64,000 bases of DNA from DAOPZC01 sp035353175 (GCA_035353175.1 DAOPZC010000009.1:37048-101047), one strand, 5' to 3'. Positions 54,053 to 63,926 are shown, counted from the stretch's first letter. A program made the numbers and translations. Notes: generated from the sequence alone by a model not told the origin.

Positions 54053-54736
54053 TTACTCAAACTGGGACTTGAACGTTTGGAAAAGCGTCTTGAGGGTGGC
54101 CACCTCGGCCTCCAGCGCGGCCACGCGCGTTTCGAGTTCCGCCGCGCGCGCGGCTTCGCCCATGACGGCCCGTACGGCGTCGGGCGGGGGCAGCTCGGCC
54201 GGGGCGGCCTCGGCGGCGGGGGGCAGGTCGCCCAGCAGGTGGGCCACGCGCGACTCTTTGTGGCCGGGCTGCCGGGGGAGCTCCGCCAGCAGCGGTCCGT
54301 CGGGGCGTGAGGCGAGACGGTCGAGTGTGGCCTGTACCTCTTCGAGCGTGTTAAACGGGTGCAGGCGGGCGGCGCGGGCCCGGAGCTCGCCGGGGGTCTG
54401 CGCGCCGCGCAGCAGCAGCTCGCAGAGTACGGCCCGTTCGTCGGGCGCAAGCGCGATCCGGCCGGTCAGGCGCTCGCGGTATTTGAGCGCGCGGGCATTG
54501 GCGCCTGCGAAGGATTCGATCAGGCGCTTATCCTGGAGGCTGTAGATGCCGCGCGCGAGGGTTTCCTCGTCAAGCGTGAGCACGGGCGCGCGGTTGTTCT
54601 TCTGGTTGCAGGCCGCAAGCAGCGCGTTCAAGGTGAGCGGATAGTATTCGGGGGTGGTGATCTCTTTTTCGATCAGCGAACCGAGGATGCGGGCTTCGAG
54701 CGGGGAGAGCTGGAGCGTGGCCGGGTCGGTGTCCAT
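54053..54736 (-). CDS. YceH/UPF0502 (DUF480) family protein
   Basis: A 227-residue protein with tandem winged-helix folds. The family signature is plain: LSPLEARILGSLIEKEITTP, YYPLTLNALLAACNQKNNR and LTGRIALAPDERAVLCELLL, then RGAQTPGELRARAARLHPF. A C-terminal heptad stretch (ELETRVAALEAEVATLKTLF) should form a coiled coil. The role of the family is unknown, though the fold suggests nucleic-acid or protein binding. It sits upstream of the sulfatase gene on the same strand with 25 nt between; functional linkage is not obvious. Confidence 0.92.
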   Translation of the reverse strand: MDTDPATLQLSPLEARILGSLIEKEITTPEYYPLTLNALLAACNQKNNRAPVLTLDEETLARGIYSLQDKRLIESFAGANARALKYRERLTGRIALAPDERAVLCELLLRGAQTPGELRARAARLHPFNTLEEVQATLDRLASRPDGPLLAELPRQPGHKESRVAHLLGDLPPAAEAAPAELPPPDAVRAVMGEAARAAELETRVAALEAEVATLKTLFQTFKSQFE

Positions 54737-54793
54737 GAGAAACCTCTTCCGTGATGGGCCGGTTATTCTTGGCGTCGGGGCGTCGCACCCGCC

Positions 54794-56452
54794 TCAGTCG
54801 GCCGGTTTCTTTGCGGCGAGCGGGTCGTAGCGGCGGCCGGAATTGCGGCCTTTTTTCCAGAAATCGATGAAATCTTCCTGTAGCTTGGGCAGGGAGACGC
54901 CCTCGAAGGCGGCGGCGGTGGCCGCCTCGCCGTCTTTCGTCGCGGCCAAGGTTTTGAGGTAGGTGCCGATGATCCCCTCGTAGGCGGTGAGCTGCTGCGA
55001 AGGGACGCCTTTGCGCAAGAAGTAGACGAGCGCCCAGGCCGTCGTGTAGTTGAGTTGGCGCTGCCGGTCGGATCCGCCGTAGAAAGCGGAATAGTCGGCG
55101 CGGATGATTTTCGGCAGGAGGCCGGCCGCGGCGTCGAGATTGTCGAGCAGGTGGTTGACGCGGTTGTCTTCGGGCAGTTCGACGCGTCCCTTGGCGCCGA
55201 CCTCGGCGGGCTCGAAGAAACAGGCGTGGCCTTCGTTGAACCACATGGCGTTTTCGGTCCCGCTGGTGGCGTAGAAGAGATACTGGTGGAAGCCCTCGTG
55301 GCGGAGGATCTGGAGCGTGTGGTCGCGGTCTTTCCCCTGCGACAGGATGACGAGTTCGCGGCGCATGGGGGCCCAGAGCCCGATGCTCCACTCGTGTTCC
55401 TTGCCGACGTACTGCCGGTACGCCTCGCGCTCTTCGTAGATGCGCACGACGCTCACGTCGGTGGCCGGCTCGAAGGGCGGGACGAGCAGGGCGAAGGCTC
55501 CGCGCAGCGCCGGCAGGGTGGTCTGCAGCTCTTTGACGAGCGCCTTGCCGGTGGCGCTGCGGATGTCCGAAAGGAAAATGTACTCGGGCGTTTCGGCGAA
55601 CCACCAGCCTTTCATGTTGGCGATGCTTTTGCGCGCGGCGTCGCGGCTGGGGTGGTCCGGGATTTCGACCGCAGGGTTTTTGCCGTTGGCCGGCGCGGTC
55701 GTGAGGGCTTTCGACTGGACGCCCGAACCCGCGTTCAGGCCGGTCTGGGGCACGGCGGCGACGTTGACGAGAAACTGGGTTTCGAAGTCTTTTCGCACCT
55801 TGGTTTTCGGCGTATTGTCGGCGATTTTGATCACGGCGACAAACCAGTCTGACGGCTCGGTTTGGCCGTTGGGTTTTCGGACCTTGGCACGGAAGGCGTA
55901 GACGAGGGTGGCGGATTCCTCGACCGGGACGAAGAGGGCGTGGGTCAGGTTGAAGGAGGTCTTCAGCGGCTCCGGCGTTTGGGGGGTGCAGGCGGCAAAG
56001 GCTTGGATCCACGCGCTGAGCGCGTCGGTCTTCTCGGGAGCGAAGGCGCCGGCGGGATCCGCCAAGGCGGCGTCGAAGTCCTCGCGGCTGACGTGTCCGG
56101 CCGGGACGGGGGAAGAGACGGCGGGCAGCTGGCGGGTGGGGCGGCCGAGGATCAGGACGTTGTCGTCCTTGTCGCGCCACTGGCCCGCGTGCTGGGTGGC
56201 GTACCAGAGCTCGCGGGGGTCATAGAGGTCGCGTTTGGTGCTCTCGCCGTCGCGCGTGAACGTGTAGGTGTAGGTTTTATGCTGGGCGAGCGGTTCCGGC
56301 GCGGAGCCGCCGAGCGTGCGGATGCGAAGTCCGAGATTGGGGTAGTTCTTGTCGGAACGGAACGACGGTGCTGCGGAAAGGGTGAGCGCCGCGAGACATC
56401 CGCAGGAGAAGAGCCACAATCGTTTCCGGATACAGAGCGCCACGGTGATCAT
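54794..56452 (-). CDS. Exported gluzincin-like (DUF1570-type) protein
   Basis: A 552-residue secreted protein. The signal peptide (RLWLFSCGCLAALTLSAAPS) begins after ATG 56452, which has AAAGGA 7 nt upstream; ATG 56506 is the longer alternative. The C-terminal third has a zinc-peptidase pattern: LRHEGFHQYLFYA (HExxH, about residue 385) and WFNEGHACFFE some 20 residues later, typical of peptidase MA-like/DUF1570 proteins found widely in Planctomycetes and Verrucomicrobia. The N-terminal half (about 30-290) has no domain I recognise. It would act outside the cytoplasm. Peptidase activity is inferred from motifs only. Confidence 0.72.
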   Translation of the reverse strand: MITVALCIRKRLWLFSCGCLAALTLSAAPSFRSDKNYPNLGLRIRTLGGSAPEPLAQHKTYTYTFTRDGESTKRDLYDPRELWYATQHAGQWRDKDDNVLILGRPTRQLPAVSSPVPAGHVSREDFDAALADPAGAFAPEKTDALSAWIQAFAACTPQTPEPLKTSFNLTHALFVPVEESATLVYAFRAKVRKPNGQTEPSDWFVAVIKIADNTPKTKVRKDFETQFLVNVAAVPQTGLNAGSGVQSKALTTAPANGKNPAVEIPDHPSRDAARKSIANMKGWWFAETPEYIFLSDIRSATGKALVKELQTTLPALRGAFALLVPPFEPATDVSVVRIYEEREAYRQYVGKEHEWSIGLWAPMRRELVILSQGKDRDHTLQILRHEGFHQYLFYATSGTENAMWFNEGHACFFEPAEVGAKGRVELPEDNRVNHLLDNLDAAAGLLPKIIRADYSAFYGGSDRQRQLNYTTAWALVYFLRKGVPSQQLTAYEGIIGTYLKTLAATKDGEAATAAAFEGVSLPKLQEDFIDFWKKGRNSGRRYDPLAAKKPAD

Positions 56453-56562
56453 AAAAACATCCTTTCTGATCACCCAGTATAACGGGTTTTTAACACCGCG
56501 CAACACGAATGCGGCCGGAAATCCGAAAACCAGGCCATTTCACTGAAAGCGTGGGCTCGCGG

Positions 56563-58980
56563 CTATTTGGTGCTGGCGAGCTGATCGGAGCGCTGGGCGA
56601 TGTTCTCGAGGTGGCGCACGATGTTCTCGAGCGCGGTGATGACCTCGACGTAGATCATGCCGCGGTCCGGCTTGCACAGGCCGGCCTGCAGGCGGTCGAC
56701 ATGGCCTTTGATGGACTTGCGCGTCATGGCTTTCATCTCCTGCATCACGATCGCGACGGCTTTGTCGACGCCTTTTCCGTCGCGCAGGCTCTCCAGCGTG
56801 AGGTCGGCGATGATGCTGGCTTTGTCGACGATGTCTTTCATTTCCCGCAGCGCGCCGTCGGTGAACTTGGTGGTGCTGCTGGACTGCGTGGCCGCGCGGC
56901 GGGCGATCAGGAAGGCGAGGTCTGAGATGCGCTCGGCGTCGTTCACGCAGTGCATGAGCACGGGAATGGCCTGCGCCTGCGGCTCGGTGAGCTCTTTGCG
57001 CGTGAGTTGCACAAGGTAGTCCATGATCTCGGCCTGCATCTGGTCAACCTCGTCTTCGATCTTCTTGATGACGTCGACGTCGACCGGTTTTCCGTCGCGG
57101 TATCCGCGCAAGACGTCGACGGAGGCGCGCCAGGCCTTTTCGGTCATGTCGGCGAGGGCGGTCATGGCGCAGACGAGCGCGAGGGGCGGCGTGTTGAGCA
57201 GATGTTTTTCGAGCCGGACGTTGCCGGTGGGCGCTTTCTTGGCGGGCATCACATGTTCGCAGATCCAGGCGAGCTGCGGGATGAAGAAGGTCAGGATGCA
57301 GACGTTGGTGACGTTGAAGAAGCTATGCGCCATGGCGATGTGGCGGCTGAGGTTTTCGCCTTGGAAGACGGCCCCGGCCGTGATGCTGTCGATGAAGTAG
57401 AGGAAACAGGGCACGCCGTGGTAGGGAACGTAGAAGAGCGCGACCATGATGCCGGTGCCGATGATGTTGAACATCGAGTGGGCGGCGGCGGTCTGCTTGG
57501 CCGTGCGGTTGGTGTTGAGCGCGGCAAGGATGGCCGTGATCGTGGTGCCGATGTTGTCGCCCAAGACGATGGGAAAGACGGTCCAGAAGTTCAGCAGGCC
57601 GCAGTTGGCCAACGCCATGGCGAGGCCGATGGTGGCGGCGCTGCTCTGGACGACCATGGTCGTGAGCGTGCCGATGCCGATCGCGCCGAGCACGGCGCCG
57701 ATCGGCATCGGCTGACCGGGCAGCGGCGTGCAGTCGAACATCTGGAAGAACCTGACGAAGCTGGGGAACGCCCCCGCGCTCTTCAGCTCCGAGGCCATGA
57801 GAGTCATGCCGAAAAAGAGCAGGCCGAAGCCCAGAATGGTGCGGAAGAGGCCTTGCCAGGCGGCTTTGCGGGCGATAAGAATGCCGATGACCCCCAGGAC
57901 GATGGCCGGAAGCGCGATGCCGTCCAGCTTGAACGAGATGATCTGTCCGGTGACGGTGGTGCCGATATTCGCGCCGAAGACCACGCCGATGGCCTGGCGC
58001 AGCGAAAGCAGGCCGGCGTTCACGAAACCGACGGTCATGACGGTGGTGGCACTGGACGACTGGACCAAGGCGGTGACCACGGTTCCTGCGAAGATGGCGG
58101 AAAGACGGTTCTGCGTGATATAGGACAACGCGGCTTTCATTTTGTTGCCCGCGATCTGCTGCAGGCCTTCGCTCAGGAGGGTCATGCCGTAAATAAAGAG
58201 GGCGATGCCGCAGAAGATGCTGATCAAGACCCCGTAGGTGCACATGGCCATGGCTTTGACGAAGAAGGGCCGGGTGACAAGGTCGTTTTTGGGGTTGGAA
58301 ACCTCGGCGCGGATCTCATAGATGCCGGTGGCCGCGGGGTCGGTTTTGAGGCCGATCTCGGCCACGCCGTTCGTGTCGGTCCGGACGATCGGGCGGGTGA
58401 TCCGGCCTTTGCCTCCGGGCTGTGCGGCGAGGGTGAAATAGACGGGTTCATTGACGATCGGGTTCCCGTCGGCTCCGGTCAGCTTAATGCGCACGGGTTT
58501 GGGCAGCGTGTCGCCCGCGGCGACCTCTTGGCTGTCGTTTTCCGCGGTCACGCCGGCGACGAACCGCACCCGCTTGCGGATCTCGGGCGACTCGGTGCAG
58601 AAAATATCGAGGTACTGGTCGCCGAAGGTCTTGCCGAGGGTCACGTCGCAGGAGAAGCCGCCGCCCTGATCGGTGACGCCTTCGGAAGGTGTCGCCTGGA
58701 TGCCGCTGGCGGAGTCGACCGGGACCACGGTGACCTTCTCGCCGGTCACGGGGTACTGTTCGCCCGCCCCGCCGAGCAAGCCGGGGCAGGCCTTGCTCAG
58801 GATCTCCAGACGGATCCCTTTGGGCTGCGTCGCGCCTGGCAGGCCGAGCTGCGTCTCGGGAGTGATGAGCGAGATCTTATCCGGCCCCAGCCCTTTGGGG
58901 TCTTTTTTGCAGCCGGCAACGAGTGCCAGCGTCAGAGCGACAGGGAGCAGGTGGCGTAAAGAAGACTTCGATAGTGTCAT
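56563..58980 (-). CDS. Na/Pi cotransporter (NptA/PNaS) with N-terminal lipoprotein and Ig-like domain, C-terminal PhoU-like domain
   Basis: An unusual 805-residue fusion. A lipobox signal (LPVALTLALVAGCKK) starts it. Residues about 40-235 look like bacterial Ig-like (Big_1 type) beta domains (VRIKLTGADGNPIVNEPVYF, RTDTNGVAEIGLKTDPAATG). The transporter core follows (about 240-540) with the duplicated QSSSATT and QSSAATI motifs, GVVFGANIGTTVTGQI and VLGDNIGTTITAIL. From about 590 a PhoU-like helical domain (EDEVDQMQAEIMDYLVQLTR) ends the protein. Sodium-phosphate uptake is the family role. If the lipobox is used, the N-terminal part is outside and tethered. Start ATG 58980 has GAAGG upstream; 59001 is an alternative. 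Confidence 0.88.
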   Translation of the reverse strand: MTLSKSSLRHLLPVALTLALVAGCKKDPKGLGPDKISLITPETQLGLPGATQPKGIRLEILSKACPGLLGGAGEQYPVTGEKVTVVPVDSASGIQATPSEGVTDQGGGFSCDVTLGKTFGDQYLDIFCTESPEIRKRVRFVAGVTAENDSQEVAAGDTLPKPVRIKLTGADGNPIVNEPVYFTLAAQPGGKGRITRPIVRTDTNGVAEIGLKTDPAATGIYEIRAEVSNPKNDLVTRPFFVKAMAMCTYGVLISIFCGIALFIYGMTLLSEGLQQIAGNKMKAALSYITQNRLSAIFAGTVVTALVQSSSATTVMTVGFVNAGLLSLRQAIGVVFGANIGTTVTGQIISFKLDGIALPAIVLGVIGILIARKAAWQGLFRTILGFGLLFFGMTLMASELKSAGAFPSFVRFFQMFDCTPLPGQPMPIGAVLGAIGIGTLTTMVVQSSAATIGLAMALANCGLLNFWTVFPIVLGDNIGTTITAILAALNTNRTAKQTAAAHSMFNIIGTGIMVALFYVPYHGVPCFLYFIDSITAGAVFQGENLSRHIAMAHSFFNVTNVCILTFFIPQLAWICEHVMPAKKAPTGNVRLEKHLLNTPPLALVCAMTALADMTEKAWRASVDVLRGYRDGKPVDVDVIKKIEDEVDQMQAEIMDYLVQLTRKELTEPQAQAIPVLMHCVNDAERISDLAFLIARRAATQSSSTTKFTDGALREMKDIVDKASIIADLTLESLRDGKGVDKAVAIVMQEMKAMTRKSIKGHVDRLQAGLCKPDRGMIYVEVITALENIVRHLENIAQRSDQLASTK

Positions 58981-59093
58981 GGCAGCCTTCATCGTGATCA
59001 AGTGGATCCTGACGTGCGGAAGGTCGCTTCCAGAGCCTGAAACGGTCTAAAAGCGCATGGATTCTAACACATCGCTCATGAAAAGCACATCCC

Positions 59094-59162
59094 CCAACTT
59101 GAAGTTGGCGGCAAATACTTCGCGGCATCCCGGATTGCTTTAGCGGGGCGGCCTGCTATGAT
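59094..59162 (+). promoter_or_regulatory. Dyad and candidate promoter before the MOP-type membrane gene
   Basis: A 15-nt dyad, CCAACTTGAAGTTGG (59094-59108), precedes TTGCTT (59135-59140), a 16-nt spacer and TATGAT (59157-59162). The start would fall at about 59169, next to the ATG at 59171, implying a nearly leaderless message. No Shine-Dalgarno is seen. Tentative. Confidence 0.3.
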
Positions 59163-59170
59163 GGAACGAC

Positions 59171-60520
59171 ATGCAGACATCAGGTCCGACCGATCCGGCC
59201 GCCGATTATACGCCTTGGCGCGCCGCGAAATTCTACATTCCGCTGCTGATTCAAGCGGCATCCCAGAGCTTGACCTATCCGCTCGTGGCCGCGATCGTCT
59301 CACATGGCAAGAACGGGGTGGTGGATCTGGCGGCGTTCGCGCAGGGGCAGGCCGTGATGTTCATGATCGGCGCGCTGGGCGGCGGCCTGCTGACCACCGG
59401 CATGGTGTTCGGGCACGATGCAGAGGGCTTCCGCCAATTCAAGCGCCTGAATCTTTGGATGTGCGGCATCCTCGCCGTGGTTCAGGCGCTGGCCTGCATC
59501 CACCCGTTCGACAAAATCATGTTTCACGGCATCTTGGGGCTTGCGGCCCCCATGGACGAGACGGCCCGCGAGGTGCTTTTCTGGAGCATCCCGTTGCAGA
59601 TCTTCTTCTTCCTGCGCAACCCGGGGCTGGTGGCGCTCTACAACGCCCGCGCCAGCGCCGCCGCCAACTGGGGCACGCTCTGCCGCATCATCTTGACCGC
59701 CGCGCTGACCCCGCTTTTCGTGCGTTTCGGCTGGGTGGGGCATCTCATGGGAACCTTCGCCATGACGGGGCCCGTGCTGGTGGAGTGGCTGCTGGTGCGG
59801 TGGATGGCCTCGCCTTACATCCGCAGGCTCGGCCCTGCGGTGGACCAGCCGGCGGGGCTCAAGACCCAACTGCTTTTCACCGTTCCGCTCTCCTTCGGCG
59901 GCGTGCTGCTGGCGATGTCCGGCTTCATGATCGGCGCGTTCATCACCCGGGCGGCGGAGCCCGTCCGGATGCTGCCGATCCACTACGTCACGATGGGGGT
60001 GGTGAATCCCGTCGGGTTCGCCGCCCTCCGGATGCAGGCGGTGGTCTTGGCGTTTCCCCCGCGGCACAAGGCTGACCATTCGGTCTTCCTATTCTCGATG
60101 GTGGCGGGGCTCCTGCTCGCCTTCTTCCCGTTGGTGGGACAGATCCCGTCGGTGGCGCAGTGGTATTTCGGCCAGATCCAGAACGTGCCGGCCGGAGATG
60201 TCCCGCTGGCCATGCGCGCCATGCTGCTGATTTCGGCGTTGCCGATCCTCCAGTCCCTGCGCGGGCATGCCGAGGGCTTGGCCGCGTGGCGCCGCCGACC
60301 CAACGCGATTCTGGCGGGGCAGGCGATGAACCTGGCCTCGCTGGTCTGCGTGCTGTTCATCGCGCTGAACTTCAATGCGCCCGGTTACCTGATGGGCGTG
60401 ATCGCGATCCTCGTGGCCTCCTTTATGACCCTCATCACGATCCGCATGGGTCTGGTTTGGGCCGAAATGGAGGACACCTTCGGGCGCTCCCCGCGCGGCG
60501 TGCGTAGCGCGGAGGGGTGA
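59171..60520 (+). CDS. Multi-pass membrane protein, MOP/MATE-flippase-like
   Basis: A 449-residue membrane protein with about twelve hydrophobic segments in two halves. KFYIPLLIQAASQSLTYPLV opens it, and GLKTQLLFTVPLSFGGVLLA begins the second half, a layout like MATE or polysaccharide flippases of the MOP superfamily. It lacks MATE's usual conserved residues, so assignment is by architecture. The loop FGHDAEGFRQFKRLN and the motif RGHAEGLAAWRRRPNA are distinctive; the latter resembles the 'R(G)xxxG' end segment of MOP proteins. It may export or flip a lipid-linked or small substrate. It converges on the second beta-repeat surface-protein gene. Confidence 0.5.
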   Translation: MQTSGPTDPAADYTPWRAAKFYIPLLIQAASQSLTYPLVAAIVSHGKNGVVDLAAFAQGQAVMFMIGALGGGLLTTGMVFGHDAEGFRQFKRLNLWMCGILAVVQALACIHPFDKIMFHGILGLAAPMDETAREVLFWSIPLQIFFFLRNPGLVALYNARASAAANWGTLCRIILTAALTPLFVRFGWVGHLMGTFAMTGPVLVEWLLVRWMASPYIRRLGPAVDQPAGLKTQLLFTVPLSFGGVLLAMSGFMIGAFITRAAEPVRMLPIHYVTMGVVNPVGFAALRMQAVVLAFPPRHKADHSVFLFSMVAGLLLAFFPLVGQIPSVAQWYFGQIQNVPAGDVPLAMRAMLLISALPILQSLRGHAEGLAAWRRRPNAILAGQAMNLASLVCVLFIALNFNAPGYLMGVIAILVASFMTLITIRMGLVWAEMEDTFGRSPRGVRSAEG

Positions 60521-60558
60521 AGCCTTCTTCCCGGCGAAGAGGCGGCCGGTTGGAGGCG

Positions 60559-63500
60559 TCAGCGAATGAGCATCGCCGTGCCTTTGCGGTTGGCGAAGAG
60601 CGCGCCCGGCCCGGAAACGAACTCGGGGCAGGTCTGCTGGCTCATCACCCCGGTCACGAGGTGGCCGTCGTAGCGGACCTCGTCGACGGTCTGCGTCCCG
60701 GAGAACGACAGCTGCAGCCGCGCGCCGGCGGCGACGCTCAGCGACAGCTCCTTCGGGAGCGCGAAGGACGCGTCGCCCAGGTTGTTCACGGGCTCGATGG
60801 AGACGCCGTCGAGGAGCGCGTTCTGATCGGTGCCCGGGAAAGCGGCCGAGTTGTCGGTCATTCCTTGCAGCCCGAAGCGGTACGTGCCTGCGGCGGCCAC
60901 CGTGAAGAGAAACTCGCGACGCACCAAGGGCGTGTCGTCGACGCGCGTCCAGCCGAGCACGTTGGTGGTGCCGTTCTGCGCGAGCCACGCCCGCACCGGG
61001 TTGTGGCCGTAGCTGTTGCCGTAGGTCAGCGGGCAGCGCTGGGCGGCGTGGAACACCAGCCGGTAGAGCCCGGCTGCGGGCAGTTGGATGTCCTGATAAG
61101 CGATGCCGGTCTGGACCAAGAGCAGCCGCCGCGTGCCGTCGAAAATGGCGGTGCCGTAGTCGTTCGACGAGGAGAGGGAGTTGTAAGTCGCGTTGTCTTT
61201 CGGCTGGACGTTCGTGTTGTAGGCAAATGTCCAGTTCGCGCTCGCCTCAAAGCCGCCGTTCAACACGATGGGGCTTGTTTGCGGAACGAGCGCGAGGTTG
61301 TCGATCAGCATGGCCACCCTCTGGGGTTTGCCGGCCAGCGAAAGGGTTACCGTTTCGTTGTTGGTGACGGTGAAGGCCGTAGGCCACGCCGTCGTCGTGA
61401 GGATGCTGGCGTAAGTCGTGACCATGCCGAGGACGACGTTCTCCGAAGAGGCCCGAGAGACGGTGGCCGTGACTTGATGGGGGCTTCCGAGCTGGTAGCC
61501 ATTGAGGGAACAGGGCCAGCCGCAGATGTCGCCTTGCAGCTTATAGGTGCCGGCCGGGAGCGTCAGCGTCGTCGAGGCGACGCCGTTGCTGAAGATGCCC
61601 AGCATGACCGAGCCGTAGGCCGTCGACGGGTTGTAGAAGTAAGTGGATGAGGCAGGCATGGTGATTCCGGCGGTGGCCAGGTTGTTGGTCGTCGCTGTGA
61701 ACGCCCAGCCGGACGCCAGATTCGACGTGGTAAAGGCCGTCGGGTTCCGGGGATACTCGGTGAGCTCGAAATCGCCGTTGGGGATGCTTAAGAGGCTCGG
61801 CGTCGTCTCGGAGACGAGCGTCACCTTGACGTCGTCGATCGTTCCCAGCGTGTCGACGCCCATCACGGTGCGGCGGAAGAGCAGCGTGTGGTCGCCCGCC
61901 TCCAGCCACGGCAGGCGGAAGGTCTGCCGCACGTAAGGCTGGTTGACCGTTTGGACCGTGGCCACGCGGGTGGTTACCGCGCCGTCGACGAGGCAGAGGT
62001 CGAACTCGTGCCGGTTAGAGAGGATCGAGCGCGCGGAGGTATAGAATGAAAGATCGTAGATGCCGGCGGCGGGGAGCGACAGCGTGGTGGACACCGACGC
62101 GTCCTGCTTGAGGGCAAGGACCTGCTGGCCTTCAGGCGCATCGTACGGGCAGGCCCAGTTCAGATTAACGTTGGTGCCGGCCACCGTATGGTTGAAGATG
62201 AAGACCGCGTTGTCGGCGCTGCCGGTCGGGGCGGGAAAACTGGCGGTCCAGCCGTTGTAGGTCTCCCCGTTGGCGATGTTGCGGCGGTAGGAGGTGAGCA
62301 GCTCCGCCTCGAACGTGGCGTTGCTGACGGCTCCGGACGCTTGCGCGGCGACCGTGTTGCTGAGCGCGGGCGGCGTCAGAATCAGCGTGCCCTGCTGGAC
62401 CTCGAGCCGGCCGAGGTCCGCGGGGATCGCGGTGACCGTCACGCTGCCGGCGCCGGTCTTGACGATCCGGTCCGCGCCGGCGTCCTGCGCCAGGGCCAGC
62501 GCGGTGTTGGCGGCGGTCACGCGGTCGCCGGCGGCCAGCGCGAGCGGAATGGGGACGCGCGCGTCCAGGACGCCCTCCAACAGAGAGGCGGAGCGCAACA
62601 GGGTTTTGACGGCCGCGACATCCTCCAGGACCAACGTGCCTCCGCCCTGCTTCTGGAGCGCGCCGTCGCCGTTCAGGCGGGCCGTGAAGGCCTCGCCCGC
62701 GGCCACGTCCGCAATCAGCGTCCCGGTCGCGGCGGCGGACGCCGCAAAGGCGGGAGCCGGCTTCGGCGCGAGCCATTTCTGCATCAGGTAGCTCTGGACG
62801 CGCAGCCGGTCGGTTTCGGAGAGGCGGTTGGTGAACACGGCCACCTCGCACAGGTTGTCGCCGCCTTGTCTGAACCCGTTTGCCGTGGAACTGATGCTAC
62901 GGTCGTTGAAAAAATTGGCGGCGTGGGGCAGTTTCGTAGCCATCGCCACCTCCAGCAACTGCCAGCCGGCTTTGGGCGAGGTGACGGTGCCGTCGACCCG
63001 CTCGCCGTCCAGATAGGTCCGGCCTTGACGGACCGCCGTGGTCGTCCATTCTCCCGGGTGCCAGAGCGTCGAGGTGGGCGAGCCGCCGGAATATTCGTTG
63101 ATGTGGAAGTCCGGCTCGCCGCCCATCGTGCCGAAGATGTAGCCGTAGGACTGGAAGACGCCGTGGACGGCGAACACATGGCAGATCTTGGTGATGTCCG
63201 CGACGGCGTTGGCGGGCGTGGTCCACGTCATCGTGCGGAGCGACTTGTAGCGGCCGAACCAGACCGACGGCAGGGTGCCGCCGATGCCGGCGTTGAGGAT
63301 CACTTGGGGCGCGCAGTTGGTGAGCGAAAGGTTCGCCACCGCGCGGGGATAGATGTACGGCGCCTCGGTGTCAGGCTCGCGCGCGTCGAGCCACGCGTCC
63401 ACATAGGTGTTGCCGTTCGACGACGCGGTGACCAGGTTGGTGGAGGCGTCCACCCAGAACGCCGCCAGGGACATGACCTCCGTCGGGCACGGGGCCAGGG

Positions 63501-63816
63501 CCGCGACCGCGTTGGTGCTGCCGGAGACCCGCAGCGAGCCGTCGCGCACGAACACGGCGCCGCCGGATTGGACCGTCAGGTTCGAAGTGGCCAGAACAAG
63601 CGTGCCCGCGCCGGTTTTATTGAGTGTCCCCTCTGAGACCCAGAGCCGGTCCGTCAGATTCGATGTCGCCGCGTCCGCCACAGTCAGGTCGAACGCTTCC
63701 CGATAGCCGACGCCCAGCGGCGCCGCGCCGGCTTGCTGCGAAAGGCCGCCGATCAGAAGCATCTGCGCCGACAACACTACACCCAAACGGCTTCTCCGTG
63801 CGGATCGATACGTCAT
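60559..63816 (-). CDS. Secreted beta-strand-repeat protein with LamG-like and three tandem carbohydrate-binding-like domains
   Basis: A 1085-residue exported protein; the signal peptide (VVLSAQMLLIGGLSQQAGAA) ends near residue 32. Autotransporter-associated beta-strand motifs occur near 63 (LNKTGAGTLVLATSNLTVQS), 385 (DGALQKQGGGTLVLEDV) and 447 (ADRIVKTGAGSVTVTAI). Residues about 115-350 look like a LamG/concanavalin fold (WDA-type AFWVDASTNL; GEPDFHINEYSGG). Three galactose-binding-like domains follow, each opening with N-x-x-F-E (NATFEAELLTS about 495, NGDFELTEYP about 673, NGGFEASANW about 853). The chain ends GTAMLIR, matching the pattern of the 2253-residue protein. There is no beta-barrel. 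A surface adhesin or glycan-binding role is inferred. An AAAGGGG site precedes ATG 63816. Confidence 0.82.
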   Translation of the reverse strand: MTYRSARRSRLGVVLSAQMLLIGGLSQQAGAAPLGVGYREAFDLTVADAATSNLTDRLWVSEGTLNKTGAGTLVLATSNLTVQSGGAVFVRDGSLRVSGSTNAVAALAPCPTEVMSLAAFWVDASTNLVTASSNGNTYVDAWLDAREPDTEAPYIYPRAVANLSLTNCAPQVILNAGIGGTLPSVWFGRYKSLRTMTWTTPANAVADITKICHVFAVHGVFQSYGYIFGTMGGEPDFHINEYSGGSPTSTLWHPGEWTTTAVRQGRTYLDGERVDGTVTSPKAGWQLLEVAMATKLPHAANFFNDRSISSTANGFRQGGDNLCEVAVFTNRLSETDRLRVQSYLMQKWLAPKPAPAFAASAAATGTLIADVAAGEAFTARLNGDGALQKQGGGTLVLEDVAAVKTLLRSASLLEGVLDARVPIPLALAAGDRVTAANTALALAQDAGADRIVKTGAGSVTVTAIPADLGRLEVQQGTLILTPPALSNTVAAQASGAVSNATFEAELLTSYRRNIANGETYNGWTASFPAPTGSADNAVFIFNHTVAGTNVNLNWACPYDAPEGQQVLALKQDASVSTTLSLPAAGIYDLSFYTSARSILSNRHEFDLCLVDGAVTTRVATVQTVNQPYVRQTFRLPWLEAGDHTLLFRRTVMGVDTLGTIDDVKVTLVSETTPSLLSIPNGDFELTEYPRNPTAFTTSNLASGWAFTATTNNLATAGITMPASSTYFYNPSTAYGSVMLGIFSNGVASTTLTLPAGTYKLQGDICGWPCSLNGYQLGSPHQVTATVSRASSENVVLGMVTTYASILTTTAWPTAFTVTNNETVTLSLAGKPQRVAMLIDNLALVPQTSPIVLNGGFEASANWTFAYNTNVQPKDNATYNSLSSSNDYGTAIFDGTRRLLLVQTGIAYQDIQLPAAGLYRLVFHAAQRCPLTYGNSYGHNPVRAWLAQNGTTNVLGWTRVDDTPLVRREFLFTVAAAGTYRFGLQGMTDNSAAFPGTDQNALLDGVSIEPVNNLGDASFALPKELSLSVAAGARLQLSFSGTQTVDEVRYDGHLVTGVMSQQTCPEFVSGPGALFANRKGTAMLIR

Positions 63817-63897
63817 AAAGCCCCTTTCGTTTTCAATCCTAACAGCCTGGATATCGGCAAAAGCTTTTCAAAATCCCGTTTGTAACCTTTACGTTCC

Positions 63898-63926
63898 ATG
63901 TTACGTAGGCCGAGGTTCGGAGTCAA
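63898..63926 (-). promoter_or_regulatory. Candidate sigma70 promoter of the 1085-aa surface protein
   Basis: On the minus strand TTGACT (63926-63921), a 17-nt spacer, TAACAT (63903-63898; 4 of 6). A start near 63891 gives a leader of about 75 nt. The -35 hexamer and spacing match those at 901-929 and 45974-46002. Nothing else is seen between 63927 and the window end. Confidence 0.45.

Noticed and set aside
52657..54072. A 471-codon plus-strand frame opposite the sulfatase.
   Set aside because: The sulfatase has complete catalytic motifs; this is its antisense shadow.
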